A DNA stretch of 64,000 bases from CAZTJA01 sp964613745 (GCA_964613745.1 CAZTJA010000001.1:62001-126000), one strand, 5' to 3'. Shown: positions 7,062-15,641, numbered from the stretch's first letter. Numbers and translations: made by a program. Notes: a model not told the origin generated them from the sequence alone.

Positions 7062-8399
7062 ATGGATGTTGTGTGGCTTTCTAGATTACAGTTTGCAGTG
7101 GCCACTATGTTTCATTTCCTCTTTGTACCGTTGACTCTCGGGTTGTCCGTCTTGCTCGCCATCATGGAGACCAAGTATGTAAGAACCGGAGATGAAGAGT
7201 ACAAGAGATTGACTCAGTTTTTCGGCAAAATATTTCTCGTAAACTTTGCGGTCGGGGTTGTGACGGGTATAACCCTCGAATTTCAATTTGGGACAAACTG
7301 GTCACAATACTCCAAGCAGGTGGGGGACATCTTCGGTTCCTTACTCGCCATCGAGGCTACCACTTCATTTTTTCTTGAATCCACTTTCGTAGCGATCTGG
7401 CTTTTTAGCTGGAACATTTTGTCCCCGCGCCTTCACTTGATGTGCATCTGGTTGGTTGCAATAGCAGGTAATTTATCCGCATTCTGGATCTTAGTAGCTA
7501 ATTCTTGGATGCAGCACCCAGTGGGATACGTGATCAACCAGGGTAGGGCGGAACTTGCCAGTTTCTGGGAGGTGGTCACGAACCCGTTTGCCATTCTCAC
7601 GTTTCTCCATGTAGTGATTGCGGGTTGTATAGTAGGCGGCTTTTTTGTGATGGGAGTAAGTGCATACCACTTACTCAAGAAAAATCATCTATCAATGTTC
7701 AGAAAATCATTCCGTCTTGCATTGATATTCTCGCTGGTCTTTTCCGTGAGCGAACTTGCCATAGGAGATTTTCACGGGAAAGAGGTCGCCCAAAAGCAGC
7801 CGGCGAAAGTAGCTGCTCTGGAATCAATCTGGGAGACTGCAAGCGGAGTTCCCTTTGCTCTCTTGACTTTGCCTGACGAGAAGAATGAGAGGAACTACTT
7901 TGAGGCCCTAAAGATTCCGAAATTCGCAAGCTTTCTTCTTTACGGCGATTGGAATGCTGAAATTAAGGGCTTAAAAGATTTTCCCAGGGATGAAAGGCCT
8001 CCGGTCTTGCTGACTTTTGTTTCTTTTCGGTTGATGGTTGGACTCGGTTTTCTATTTGCCCTTTGGACCGTAATTGGTTTCTTTTTGCGAAATAAGATCG
8101 AAGAAAACCGCTGGTATTTGTGGGTAACTTTGTTCATGATTCCTCTTCCGTATCTGGCTTCAGAGCTCGGATGGATCGTCACGGAAGTGGGCCGACAACC
8201 ATGGATTGTTTACGGGATGATGAAGACATCGGAAGCGGTTTCTCCCATCGTGTCGTCTCAAGTTGCGATTTCCTTAGTCGCCTTTATAGTGCTGTATACG
8301 CTTCTCGGATTCGCCGCATTTTTCCTTATGTTCGATATTGCAAGAAAAGGCCCCAATGTGCCTTTGCCCGGCGAGAAACTCGCCCAGCAAGAGAGGTGA
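7062..8399 (+). CDS. cydA: Cytochrome bd quinol oxidase subunit I
   Basis: A 445-residue polytopic membrane protein, the heme- and quinol-binding subunit of cytochrome bd, which reduces O2 to water with very high affinity. His18 (ATMFHFLFVPLTLGLS) is the predicted high-spin heme b595 ligand region, and GWIVTEVGRQPWIVYG is the conserved motif near the C-terminus. It is shorter than the E. coli protein, consistent with a short Q-loop. GAAAGGGGAAGC precedes ATG. cydB begins 3 nt after the stop, so the two are translationally coupled. In anaerobes this enzyme removes O2 and can conserve energy. Confidence 0.95.
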   Translation: MDVVWLSRLQFAVATMFHFLFVPLTLGLSVLLAIMETKYVRTGDEEYKRLTQFFGKIFLVNFAVGVVTGITLEFQFGTNWSQYSKQVGDIFGSLLAIEATTSFFLESTFVAIWLFSWNILSPRLHLMCIWLVAIAGNLSAFWILVANSWMQHPVGYVINQGRAELASFWEVVTNPFAILTFLHVVIAGCIVGGFFVMGVSAYHLLKKNHLSMFRKSFRLALIFSLVFSVSELAIGDFHGKEVAQKQPAKVAALESIWETASGVPFALLTLPDEKNERNYFEALKIPKFASFLLYGDWNAEIKGLKDFPRDERPPVLLTFVSFRLMVGLGFLFALWTVIGFFLRNKIEENRWYLWVTLFMIPLPYLASELGWIVTEVGRQPWIVYGMMKTSEAVSPIVSSQVAISLVAFIVLYTLLGFAAFFLMFDIARKGPNVPLPGEKLAQQER

Positions 8400-8402
8400 T
8401 AT

Positions 8403-9428
8403 ATGATTGAATCAATCTGGTTTTTTACTTGGGGCATTTTATGGGCCATATATTTTACCTTGGACGGATATGATCTGGGTCTCGCATCTTTACGGCCTCT
8501 CATATCCAAAAGCGATACGGACACCCGCATTATTTACAATGTCATGGGACCGTACTGGGACGGTAACGAGGTCTGGCTCATAACAGCCGGAGGAGTTACT
8601 TTTGCCGCATTCCCCATTACATATGCGGTTATGTTCAGCACATTATATAGCCCTTTATTGCTGATATTATTTTGTCTCATCATCAGAGCGGTCTCTTTCG
8701 AGTTCAGAGGCAAGCTGGACAGCCCTGCCTGGAGAAAGCTCTGGGATACCTGCCAATTCATAGGCAGCTTTGGGCCGGCATTGCTGTTCGGCGTAGCTTT
8801 TGCCAATATTTTCCAGGGTATTCCCTTCGACGACAAAGGAATCATGCATGGAACTTTGCTGGGACTACTCAATCCGTATGGACTCGTAGGCGGCGTTCTC
8901 TTCGTGCTGCTTTTTTTGGTTCATGGCGGTCTGTGGCTCATTGTGAAAACCGAGGGACCGTTAATGCAGCGTACTGCAATCGTGGTCGGTGCTTTATGGT
9001 ACTTACTCGCGCTGGTTGCCGTGGTTTTTTTGATTCACACTAGGTATGCGACGACTCTATGGGATAATTATTTGAATTATCCAGTTCTGTTCATTGTACC
9101 TCTGATCACTGTCTTGGCACTCTTTGCCGTAAAATATTTCATGACGAAGGAGAGCTATTTGGCTGCTTGGGTCGCGTCGTCCTTGACCATTTTCACCGCG
9201 ACCATGTTTGGTATTGTAGGCCTGTATCCGGTTCTCTTTCCATCTAGTCTGAATCCCGCTTGGAGCCTCACGGCTTTCAACTCTTCTTCGACGCCTTATA
9301 CGCTCAAGATAATGCTTACCGTGGCACTAATTTTTGTCCCTATCGTAATCGCCTATCAAACCTGGGTTTACTTCATTTTCAGAGACAAAGTTACTGCGGA
9401 ATCTATTGCTCACGATGAAGCATACTGA
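8403..9428 (+). CDS. cydB: Cytochrome bd quinol oxidase subunit II
   Basis: A 341-residue membrane protein with the CydB signature at its N-terminus (WFFTWGILWAIYFTLDGYDL) and about eight to nine hydrophobic segments. GPYWDGNEVWLITAGG near residue 45 is the conserved loop. It is the structural partner of CydA, encoded 3 nt upstream. No cydX or cydDC assembly genes are seen nearby; they would have to lie elsewhere. Tpx follows 23 nt downstream. Confidence 0.95.
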   Translation: MIESIWFFTWGILWAIYFTLDGYDLGLASLRPLISKSDTDTRIIYNVMGPYWDGNEVWLITAGGVTFAAFPITYAVMFSTLYSPLLLILFCLIIRAVSFEFRGKLDSPAWRKLWDTCQFIGSFGPALLFGVAFANIFQGIPFDDKGIMHGTLLGLLNPYGLVGGVLFVLLFLVHGGLWLIVKTEGPLMQRTAIVVGALWYLLALVAVVFLIHTRYATTLWDNYLNYPVLFIVPLITVLALFAVKYFMTKESYLAAWVASSLTIFTATMFGIVGLYPVLFPSSLNPAWSLTAFNSSSTPYTLKIMLTVALIFVPIVIAYQTWVYFIFRDKVTAESIAHDEAY

Positions 9429-9451
9429 TTCACCTAAGAAAGGATTAATTT

Positions 9452-9967
9452 ATGGCGGAAAGAAAAGATGCGGTTACCATGAAGGGCAATCCGTTGACCT
9501 TGGTGGGCGATGAAGTCAAGGTGGGAAATGCAGCTCCGGATTTTGTAGTTGTGTCAAATGAACTTAAACCGGTTAATTTTTCGTCTTTTCGCGGTAAAGT
9601 GGTCATAATATCCAGCGTTCCGTCTTTGGACACGCCCGTCTGTGACATGTCCACCAGACGCTTTAATCAGGAAGCCGCTGAACTGGGACCTGACGCCGTG
9701 ATCCTCACGATAAGCATGGACCTGCCGTTCGCTCAGGCACGATGGTGTGGAGCAGCCGGCGTAAACGCAGTGCAAACTCTGTCCGATTATAAGGACGCTT
9801 CTTTTGGTCAGGCATTCGGATTGCTCATTAAGGAATTGCGTCTTTTAGCCAGAGCGGTTTATGTCGTTGATAGAGACGGCACGATTCAATATGGTGAGCT
9901 GGTGAAGGAAATAGCTTCTGAACCGAACTTCGACGCGGCTTTGGCTGCCGCTAAGAAAATCATTTAG
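9452..9967 (+). CDS. tpx: Thiol peroxidase
   Basis: A 171-residue atypical 2-Cys peroxiredoxin of the Tpx type. The peroxidatic Cys lies in PSLDTPVCDMSTRRFN (residue about 60) and the resolving Cys in ARWCGAAGV about 34 residues later, the normal Tpx spacing. GNPLTLVGDEVKVGNAAPDF is the family N-terminus. It reduces lipid and hydrogen peroxides with electrons from thioredoxin. There is no signal peptide, so unlike the exported peroxiredoxin encoded at 893 it works in the cytoplasm. AAGGA lies upstream. Confidence 0.93.
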   Translation: MAERKDAVTMKGNPLTLVGDEVKVGNAAPDFVVVSNELKPVNFSSFRGKVVIISSVPSLDTPVCDMSTRRFNQEAAELGPDAVILTISMDLPFAQARWCGAAGVNAVQTLSDYKDASFGQAFGLLIKELRLLARAVYVVDRDGTIQYGELVKEIASEPNFDAALAAAKKII

Positions 9968-9994
9968 TTAAAATTCTCCCATAGGAGGTCCAAT

Positions 9995-10450
9995 ATGAAA
10001 CAATGGAAATCGGTCGATGAAATCCTCGATTTTGCGATCACTCAGGAAGAAGAAGCCGCCAAATTCTACAGAGACCTTGCAGCAGGCATGAATCGGCCCG
10101 TAATGGCTCAGATCTTTGAGGGTTTCTCAAAAGAAGAGGAAGGCCACAAGAAAAAATTGACGGAAGTTAAGGCCGGTAAATTAATGATGGCTTCGGAACA
10201 AAAGGTGCTGGACTTGAAAATCGGAGACTATCTTGTCGAGGTCCAACCCGGACCAAAACTTGATTATCAAGAAGCATTGGTCATTGCTATGAAAAAGGAA
10301 AAGAAAGCCTTCAAAATGTACACGGATCTCGCCGCCGTTACAGACGATGCAAATTTGAAGTCTTTGTTCAGCGGCTTAGCCCAAGAAGAAGCCAAACACA
10401 AATTGAGGTTCGAACTTGAATATGACGATGTTGTAATGACCGAAAACTAG
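9995..10450 (+). CDS. Rubrerythrin-like diiron protein without rubredoxin domain
   Basis: A 151-residue ferritin-like four-helix protein. The diiron ligands are visible as two repeats: ITQEEEAAKFYRDLAA with EEEGHKKKL, and MKKEKKAFKMYTDLAA with QEEAKHKLRFE. No C-terminal CxxC rubredoxin domain is present, so it is an erythrin or short rubrerythrin that must take electrons from a separate rubredoxin. Rubrerythrins reduce hydrogen peroxide in anaerobes. AGGAGG precedes ATG. It is the last gene of the redox cluster and is followed by a hairpin. Confidence 0.85.
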   Translation: MKQWKSVDEILDFAITQEEEAAKFYRDLAAGMNRPVMAQIFEGFSKEEEGHKKKLTEVKAGKLMMASEQKVLDLKIGDYLVEVQPGPKLDYQEALVIAMKKEKKAFKMYTDLAAVTDDANLKSLFSGLAQEEAKHKLRFELEYDDVVMTEN

Positions 10451-10457
10451 TGGCCTC

Positions 10458-10491
10458 CGCCGGGTCCAAGGATTGACTTTGTGGCCCGGCG
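10458..10491 (+). terminator. Hairpin at the end of the redox cluster
   Basis: CGCCGGGTC and GGCCCGGCG pair over 9 bp (one G-T) around a 16-nt loop, 8 nt after the rubrerythrin stop. No T-tract follows. Its position at the end of the cluster supports a terminator role. Confidence 0.5.
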
Positions 10492-10823
10492 ATACCTCTC
10501 CTGATCCGACCTTTGCTTTTAATTAGCCCGCATCAACTGATTCTTCGTAAATTATAGCTGCTTGCTGCATATTGTGGGCGTTTTATTTGGACAAAATCTC
10601 CGCTATTTTTTATGATTGTCACATCGAATATAGTTGGGATTTTCGGGGCTGATCGGCGTTGTTCAGTTAGGCTTCACTTTTGACTTGTTTACGCAACGAA
10701 GGAAACCCTGAACCGTAAAAATTTGTTTCGAGTGACGATCTTTCAAATTTTACTTTAGAGCGACGTTTACGTTTCAATTGATTGAGCAACTTGATGTATC
10801 AACTTTTCAAATCGTAAAGTAAA
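10492..10823 (+). promoter_or_regulatory. Gene-free leader of the efflux adaptor gene with long inverted repeat
   Basis: This 330-nt AT-rich stretch has no convincing gene. An 11-bp perfect inverted repeat, ATTTTACTTTA at 10747-10757 and TAAAGTAAAAT at 10815-10825, has its right arm over the adaptor start codon. If transcribed it could hide the start. A short TTGAT/ATCAA palindrome lies near 10793-10804. No clear -35/-10 pair stands out. Confidence 0.4.
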
Positions 10824-11888
10824 ATGACCAGAAGAACAATAATTTCAGCAGTATTAGCAATATTCGGTTTGATCCTGATACTCTACTGGATCGAAGGTGG
10901 CTTTCATTCAAAAGTTCCCGGCGGCAACACCTCACTCAAAAAAGATGAGCAGAGGCCGCTTCGAACAATCAAAGCTGAACGCCATAAAATGCCGACCGAA
11001 GTAGTTGTTTCAGGTACTGTGGTATCGAAGGAGACTGCCCGAATAGCATCGAGAATTCTCGGGTATGTTTTGGAACTGCATGTTGATGCGGGCCAGAAAG
11101 TCACAAAAGATCAGATACTATTAAAAATTGATACAAAAGAAGCTTCAGAGAGATTGGAGCAGGCTAAGGCTGCTTTGGTCAGTGCTAAAGCCGATCTGGT
11201 AAGAACCCGAAACGATTTTGATCGGTACAAAGCGCTATTCGAAAAAGATTCCGTTGCACGGAAAGATTATGATGATGCACTGGCTCGGTTTGAGGTGGCT
11301 AAGGCGGCTGAAAGTAGGGCTTCGGCAGCCGTGGACGAAGCTCAAACGATGCTGTCTTACGGAAATATTTCAGCGCCCTTCGATGGCATAGTGGCTGAAA
11401 GAAATGTAAACGTTGGCGATCTTGCCAATCCGGGGAAAACATTGCTTACCATTTATGCTCCAGGAACTCTCGAGATGACGGCGGCAGTAGGCGAGCAGTA
11501 CTCTTCTTTTCTCTCCCCTGGTACAGTTGTAGAAGTTGCCATCCCGTCCATCAGTTTAAAACAGAGTTCATCTATCAGGGAGGTTGTTCCTCAGAGGGAT
11601 GAACGGACTCGCACCATAACGATAAAATCCCCGCTTAAAGAAGCAACAGGATTGGTTCCAGGTCTCTATGGGACATTGTCCTTTAGGACGCGAAGCTCTG
11701 AATCCATAATTATTCCGATTTCGGCGGTCACTTCAGTGGGGCAGTTGGAGTCGGTGAAGGTTTTTGAAAACGGCACATCAAAAATCAGGAATGTCAGGAC
11801 GGGTAGGCGGCTTCAGGGTGACAAAATTGAAATAATTTCAGGATTGAATCCTGGAGATGAGATTATAGTTACGGAAGCGGGAAATTAA
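10824..11888 (+). CDS. Efflux RND/HlyD-type periplasmic adaptor (membrane fusion protein)
   Basis: A 354-residue protein with one N-terminal membrane anchor (about residues 5-24), then the adaptor architecture: a lipoyl half (VVSGTVVSKETARIASRIL, GYVLELHVDAGQKVTKDQIL), an alpha-helical hairpin (residues about 110-165), the second lipoyl half (YGNISAPFDGIVAERNVNVG), a beta-barrel and a membrane-proximal domain. Such proteins bridge inner-membrane pumps to TolC-type channels. Neither neighbour is a pump or a channel, so this is an orphan adaptor. No strong ribosome site precedes ATG; the start overlaps one arm of an inverted repeat. Confidence 0.85.
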   Translation: MTRRTIISAVLAIFGLILILYWIEGGFHSKVPGGNTSLKKDEQRPLRTIKAERHKMPTEVVVSGTVVSKETARIASRILGYVLELHVDAGQKVTKDQILLKIDTKEASERLEQAKAALVSAKADLVRTRNDFDRYKALFEKDSVARKDYDDALARFEVAKAAESRASAAVDEAQTMLSYGNISAPFDGIVAERNVNVGDLANPGKTLLTIYAPGTLEMTAAVGEQYSSFLSPGTVVEVAIPSISLKQSSSIREVVPQRDERTRTITIKSPLKEATGLVPGLYGTLSFRTRSSESIIIPISAVTSVGQLESVKVFENGTSKIRNVRTGRRLQGDKIEIISGLNPGDEIIVTEAGN

Positions 11889-11927
11889 TCGACCTCATTC
11901 TGATATCAAAGACGTTAATTCTGCGAA

Positions 11928-11961
11928 TTGACTTGCGAACAGATCTGATATAATCAGATCT
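11928..11961 (+). promoter_or_regulatory. Promoter with palindromic operator overlapping the -10
   Basis: TTGACT (11928-11933) and TATAAT (11949-11954) are 15 nt apart. A perfect palindrome with 9-bp arms, AGATCTGAT (11941-11949) and ATCAGATCT (11953-11961) around a 3-nt centre, lies over the -10. A dimeric repressor bound there would block the promoter of the histidine kinase gene. Confidence 0.6.
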
Positions 11962-11983
11962 AAGGGTTTCTCCAATTTTATTC

Positions 11984-12019
11984 AAGGTTTTCCCGCTCTG
12001 CGCAGGGATAGAAAACCTT
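11984..12019 (+). other. Leader hairpin upstream of the histidine kinase
   Basis: AAGGTTTTC and GAAAACCTT form a perfect 9-bp stem around an 18-nt loop that itself contains the palindrome CTGCGCAG. It ends 10 nt before ATG 12030, about where a ribosome site should be. It may control translation or act as an attenuator. Confidence 0.5.
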
Positions 12020-12029
12020 CTGAGATACA

Positions 12030-13967
12030 ATGACCCCATCCGTCCCAACATTATCAATATGTAAAGAGAATCAAGAGCTTAGAGTCTCGGGAGACTCCTT
12101 TCTGGAGGCTTTTCCGGACGGAGCATGTCTCATAGATCCTCAGCGTAGAATCGTGAAGGTAAACTCAAAACTCAATGAAATAGTGCCTGATGCTGAAGGC
12201 AAACTCTGCCATCAGGTCTTGGCCAACAGAGAGAGCATATGTTCCTTCTGTGATTTTGACGAAATTTTGAAAGGTGAGCGCGGGCCCCTGAACGATAAGG
12301 AAGACGTCAGACGTGGAAAAAAATGCGTGATAAACGTGAAATTGCTCAAAGAACCGACATCAGGCGGACTGCTGATTGAATCAGTTCGGGAGCACCCAAC
12401 GACCCAAAACGTTCAACGCAAATCTTCTGAGATGCTACCCCAGTTGCTCGAAAAGCTTACCGGTCTACTTATGATCAGCCGATGTTTGATGGCCGGCGAC
12501 GATTTCGAAACCAAGATGAACAGTGTCTTGAAATTCATAAGCAACGCTCTGGGCAAATATGAAGGAATAGTAGCCTGGGTACGGATTGACGGCAATTGTT
12601 ATGGAATTGAGGCAAACATAGAAGAAGGCACTGCAAGCATTCAGGATATCCGGGTGGAAGGCAAGGTAAGAGGGCAACTTTTCGCAAAGTGGAAAGATGA
12701 TCACCGAGTCAAACCGGAAGAAAAATATTTCCTTGAAGAATCCGCAGACCTGATCGGCAGACAGGTTGAAATTACGGATCTCTGGGCCAAAGTTCAGCAA
12801 TCGGAAGAAAAATACAAAAAACTTGCCGCGAACCTCGCCAAAGAAATGTGGAGTAGAACGGAAGCCCTTGCAAAAGAAACAACTTATCTGGAAGGGATTC
12901 TGCGTTGTTCCGATGACATGATAATCACTACGGACCTAGATTCCAGAATCGTCGAGTTTAATGCCGGTGCCGAAAAAATGCTGGGTTACACTACCGAGGA
13001 AGTTCAAGGACGAAAAATATCAGAAATATGGGTCAATGCAGAAGAACGTGATCGTCTCATGGAAGAGGTCGTGATAGCCGGCAGCATTAGAAATCATCCC
13101 ACTGTTCTCAAATCCAAGGAGGGCCGGAATAAGGAGATATCTCTCACGTTATCCCTATTGAAAGATGAAGAGGGCAGAATTCTCGGAACCGTAGGAGTGA
13201 GCAAAGATATCGCCGTCGAGAACCAAACTCGCAGGGAACTTGAGCGCCTCAATCAAAATTTCAGAGAGGCCATACATTTCATCAATCACGAGACAAAGAA
13301 TTCACTCATTGTCATGAGTGGTTTTTTGCGCCGATTGCTTCAAAGTGAAACCGATGAAGTTCGTCGAGATCAGCTCAAAATTGTTTATCACCATTCAAAG
13401 TTTCTTGAAGCCATGAGCAAGGACTTTTTAGTCATGGCGGAGCTTGAGCACGGAGAATTTCAAGTCCGGAAAAAATTAATCCGGAATTTCTACAAAGAAG
13501 TAATTTTACCTGCCATGATCGGTTTGAAAGAGCGATATCCAGATTCTTTCCACAGTTATGACGCGAGTATGGGTGGAGTAGGAGCTATTCAGTTGTATGG
13601 CGATCCCGCACTCCTGGAGATCGTGTACCGAAATCTTTTTGGAAATGCTTTAAAGTATCGCTACCCGGATCGCAAGGTCGCGTACGGCGTACGGGAACGC
13701 GATGACAGCTACATTTTCAATGTCTGGAACGAAGGACCTGGAATTCCAGCCGAGCAAATCGAGAAGATATTCGAGAAATTTTACCGTGTATTGGATGAAT
13801 CAACACGTGACAAAAGGGGTACCGGACTCGGTCTTTACAACATTAAACGTATAATCGAAGCTCATGGTGGTAGAGTCTGGGCGGAAACACGTCCTGGAGA
13901 ATGGGTCAACTTTTTGTTCGAATTGCCTAAAGGCTTTGGACCTGATCAGCCTCCCCCTGAAGAATAG
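12030..13967 (+). CDS. Orphan PAS-domain sensor histidine kinase
   Basis: A 645-residue soluble kinase with no membrane segment. An N-terminal PAS domain (about 20-110) has the C-x(n)-CSFC pattern common in deltaproteobacterial PAS kinases and may bind metal or sense redox. A GAF-like region follows (140-260), then a second PAS domain (about 295-405; DSRIVEFNAGAEKMLGYT). The phosphoacceptor is His420 in INHETKNSL. The HATPase has NALKYRYPDR (N box), NEGPGIP and GTGLGLYNIKRIIEAHGG. No response regulator gene adjoins it. The preceding promoter carries a palindrome and a leader hairpin, so its own expression looks controlled. Confidence 0.88.
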   Translation: MTPSVPTLSICKENQELRVSGDSFLEAFPDGACLIDPQRRIVKVNSKLNEIVPDAEGKLCHQVLANRESICSFCDFDEILKGERGPLNDKEDVRRGKKCVINVKLLKEPTSGGLLIESVREHPTTQNVQRKSSEMLPQLLEKLTGLLMISRCLMAGDDFETKMNSVLKFISNALGKYEGIVAWVRIDGNCYGIEANIEEGTASIQDIRVEGKVRGQLFAKWKDDHRVKPEEKYFLEESADLIGRQVEITDLWAKVQQSEEKYKKLAANLAKEMWSRTEALAKETTYLEGILRCSDDMIITTDLDSRIVEFNAGAEKMLGYTTEEVQGRKISEIWVNAEERDRLMEEVVIAGSIRNHPTVLKSKEGRNKEISLTLSLLKDEEGRILGTVGVSKDIAVENQTRRELERLNQNFREAIHFINHETKNSLIVMSGFLRRLLQSETDEVRRDQLKIVYHHSKFLEAMSKDFLVMAELEHGEFQVRKKLIRNFYKEVILPAMIGLKERYPDSFHSYDASMGGVGAIQLYGDPALLEIVYRNLFGNALKYRYPDRKVAYGVRERDDSYIFNVWNEGPGIPAEQIEKIFEKFYRVLDESTRDKRGTGLGLYNIKRIIEAHGGRVWAETRPGEWVNFLFELPKGFGPDQPPPEE

Positions 13968-14038
13968 AAATCGGCTTTGTAGTGAGTTGGGAATACGATT
14001 GAAAAGTGCTAAATGGTTCGATCCGTCCCAAAAATAAA

Positions 14039-14060
14039 AAAGGCAGCCGAAGCTGCCTTT
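14039..14060. terminator. Bidirectional terminator between convergent genes
   Basis: AAAGGCAGC and GCTGCCTTT form a 9-bp stem on a CGAA tetraloop, flanked by A-rich and T-rich runs on the two sides. It serves the kinase gene on the + strand and the carboxypeptidase gene on the - strand. Confidence 0.85.
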
Positions 14061-14085
14061 GTTTAATTAGCACAGATCGCATCGA

Positions 14086-15069
14086 TTATTCTTTGGCAAG
14101 TCTCTTGGGAACATGATTCGGTGATGCCTTAGCTCGGGATGATTCTTTCAGGGCTTTTAAATACGCGAGCCGTGTGTCTCTGAAGTGATCAGGGCTTCCC
14201 AAAACTACGATGAGAAAATTCTGTTTTCCCGGCGTAAACTCAGTTGCAAGACAATGTCCGGCTCTTGAAGTATATCCGGTCTTTCCTCCGGCAAGCGGTA
14301 GATTGTCTCTTAAGAGCTTGTTGGTAGTCCTCACTGTGTAACCGGAAGGTTCCACGGCACTTGCTAACGTATAACCTTTCTTGAGGCATATTGTACGAAT
14401 GATGTCTTCGGAAAATGCCGTTCCGGCGATATAGGCTATTTCTCTGGCCGTGGACACATTGCTGTCAACATCGTCCTCATCTTTTCCATCAGGGTTTTTT
14501 CTGTCCAGACCGCTCGGCGTGTAAAAACGGGTCTTCGTCAAACCCATTTGTTTAGCCTTCTGGTTCATTGCGGCTATAAACTTTTGTCTGCCGCCTGGGT
14601 ATGAATCAGCGAGCGTTTCTGCGCAGTCGTTTGCGGATCCAATTAATAGACCATGCAGAAGATCATTAACGGAAAGGACATCCCCCGGTTTCAATCCGAC
14701 CACGGTTTTCGGAACAGTCTTAATGTAATCCGGAACAGTAACCTTCTTACTAAGAGGAATTGTATCCAACACGACCATAGCGGTAATCAATTTGGTGAGG
14801 CTTGCAACTGGAAGCTGCTGGTCAGGATTTCGAGAAATTATAGTATTGCAATCCGGAAGACTTACACAAAATACGGCTTTGGCCTGAATACCCTTTGCGG
14901 GAGGTTTGATAGCATTATTTTTTTTAATTTGTTTTTTCTGGGCTTTTTTGGTTACCTGCTTAACGTTGCCCTTGGTTTTCGCACTCTTCGGTTCCGCCGA
15001 CGCTGGGATCGCCAGCAAGGACAAAGAAAGTAGTAACGCAATTCCGAGAAAGACTCGTCTTAAAATCAT
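14086..15069 (-). CDS. D-alanyl-D-alanine carboxypeptidase (peptidase S11, PBP5-like)
   Basis: A 327-residue exported penicillin-binding protein. A signal peptide ends near ASA-EP, followed by a Lys/Ala-rich linker (residues 27-65). The three catalytic motifs of S11 are present: SLTK (SxxK) in ASLTKLITAM, SAN (SxN) in GSANDCAETL, and KTG in GGKTGYTSRAG. It would trim the terminal D-Ala of peptidoglycan stem peptides. It lacks the C-terminal amphipathic membrane anchor of E. coli PBP5, though the basic tail may bind the membrane. Transcribed alone, divergent from the gene at 15288. Confidence 0.9.
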   Translation of the reverse strand: MILRRVFLGIALLLSLSLLAIPASAEPKSAKTKGNVKQVTKKAQKKQIKKNNAIKPPAKGIQAKAVFCVSLPDCNTIISRNPDQQLPVASLTKLITAMVVLDTIPLSKKVTVPDYIKTVPKTVVGLKPGDVLSVNDLLHGLLIGSANDCAETLADSYPGGRQKFIAAMNQKAKQMGLTKTRFYTPSGLDRKNPDGKDEDDVDSNVSTAREIAYIAGTAFSEDIIRTICLKKGYTLASAVEPSGYTVRTTNKLLRDNLPLAGGKTGYTSRAGHCLATEFTPGKQNFLIVVLGSPDHFRDTRLAYLKALKESSRAKASPNHVPKRLAKE

Positions 15070-15287
15070 ACTTCTACCTTATGTGTGTGAAAATCAAGAA
15101 TGTGTGAAGGGACTTTTGGTTCGTCTTATTAAAGACTTAATGTGGTCTTCTATAGCATAATTCCTGGCGTTTTGAAAGTGTTTTTCATTTTTTGATTGAA
15201 CATTACCGTGATTACCGGAATTTATCCGCAAGGAGCACCGGCGAAACTTGCAGCGAATATATGTTCGCTGAAGATCGAGAGGAAAAT

Positions 15288-15641
15288 ATGGTGAGAGCCT
15301 ATATTTGGTTTAGATGTGCGGCCATGCACGATCCCGTTTGCCCCAAACTCGTGAAACCTGCCGTTCTCGGATGGGCCGGAAAAAACAGAAACATAGACCT
15401 TGTTATTGAACGTGAATTAACAGGACAAGAACTGCTACTCCGTATGAAAGGCTGGATCACGATTAATCCGAGGAAGGCCGTTGAAGTATTCAGCCGGTAT
15501 GGATTCCTCAAGTGTTACGACGATGGAAAATTGGTCGTTGAGTTAGAAACGCGTGAGGAGCTGGATGAATTGAACAGAATACTTCAAGAAAATTTCGGTG
15601 ATCAAGTTTCACTGGAAGAAGTAGGAGTAGAGAATGCATGA
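15288..15641 (+). CDS. Conserved-looking hypothetical protein
   Basis: A 117-residue soluble protein I do not recognise. The start at ATG 15288 is backed by GAGAGGA 5 nt upstream; the frame stays open upstream to a TTG at 15192 but that part has no ribosome site and reads unlike protein. Visible features: a KPAVLGWAGKNRNIDLVIE strand-turn-helix near the N-terminus, a middle segment MKGWITINPRKAVEVFSRYG, and an acidic C-terminus with a helix (EELDELNRILQENFG). Only two Cys are in the first 20 residues. It is single-gene, divergent from the carboxypeptidase gene, and ends in a double hairpin. Confidence 0.6.
   Translation: MVRAYIWFRCAAMHDPVCPKLVKPAVLGWAGKNRNIDLVIERELTGQELLLRMKGWITINPRKAVEVFSRYGFLKCYDDGKLVVELETREELDELNRILQENFGDQVSLEEVGVENA

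Noticed and set aside
15192..15287. Longer start (TTG) for the hypothetical protein
   Set aside because: No ribosome site precedes it, and the internal ATG 15288 has GAGAGGA.
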